The notes beneath the pieces were generated by a model. That model saw only the letters and a list, made by a program, of their open reading frames with translations. It did no database searches and was not told the origin of the DNA. The position numbers were made by a program, and so were the translations under genes. A DNA stretch of 5,613 bases from an uncultured Oscillospiraceae bacterium (GTDB lineage Bacteria; Bacillota; Clostridia; Oscillospirales; Oscillospiraceae): positions 1-5,613 of the forward strand of contig CAAERF010000388.1 of assembly GCA_900758315.1 (NCBI GenBank). Reading direction: 5' to 3'. Of this stretch, positions 5,578 to 5,613 are shown one piece after another (position 1 is the stretch's first letter; each line of letters begins with the position of its first letter).

Positions 5578-5613
5578 CTAAAAATACTTTGCCAGCTGCT
5601 TCAGACCGCGCCG
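5578..5613 (-). CDS. Possible 3' end of an upstream gene (partial)
   Basis: Two minus-strand frames are open from the window edge. One reads RRGLKQLAKYF and stops with TAG at 5578-5580. The other reads ARSEAAGKVFLG and stops with TAG at 5573-5575. The third frame stops after three codons. The lysine- and leucine-rich first reading looks like an ordinary protein tail, and a large inverted repeat starts shortly after the stop, as expected at a gene end. With only about a dozen codons no family can be named, and the existence of the gene is an inference. Confidence 0.3.
   Translation of the reverse strand, partial: RRGLKQLAKYF

Noticed and set aside
1..5613. CRISPR array, tRNA, rRNA, insertion sequence or integrase
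   Set aside because: No regular repeat-spacer pattern, no tRNA-like cloverleaf, and no transposase or recombinase motif was seen; the only long repeat is the paired regulatory element.

Overview
The window looks like a compact sensing-and-efflux module from a low-to-moderate-GC Gram-positive bacterium, most likely a gut-type member of the Clostridia. This assignment rests on strong AGGAGG-type ribosome binding sites, the SHQIKTP type of histidine kinase, and the look of the small winged-HTH protein and the large FtsX-like permease. It is inferred by eye; no database search was made. All five complete genes lie on the minus strand, so the reading order runs from high to low coordinates.

Layout in transcription order. 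5613-5519: possible last codons of an upstream gene (stop near 5578 or 5573), then a strongly self-complementary region (5518-5564) that may be its terminator. 5516-5455: a sigma-A-like promoter with a perfect TATAAT, whose -35 region lies inside a perfect 12-bp palindrome. 5454-5251: a 67-residue helix-turn-helix protein. 5273-4590: an OmpR-family response regulator that overlaps the HTH gene by 23 bp. 4580-3345: its sensor histidine kinase, 9 nt downstream. 3359-3283: a short regulatory region that starts inside the kinase stop region. 3282-2599: an ABC ATPase of the MacB/LolD/BceA type. 2602-263: a 779-residue FtsX-type permease joined to the ATPase by an ATGA overlap. 216-168: a good intrinsic terminator for the transporter operon. 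168-1: a second regulated promoter followed by two GC-rich stem-loops and no gene.

The genes form a plausible circuit. The membrane kinase senses an envelope signal or is informed by the transporter. The regulator then switches on the ABC transporter from an internal promoter. The best evidence is a 38-bp element found twice with 33 of 38 positions identical: once just upstream of the ATPase gene (3322-3359) and once just beyond the operon terminator (131-168). Both copies hold three units with an 11-bp period, as expected for tandem OmpR-family binding. Both have the same TTGGAA, 15 bp, then a near-consensus -10 (TATGAT or TAAAAT). The second copy therefore predicts another member of the regulon starting near position 108 and running left: either an unannotated structured RNA or a gene beyond the window. 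This is the most interesting feature here. The transported substrate cannot be read from the sequence; antimicrobial peptide or envelope-stress defence is the usual role of such modules.
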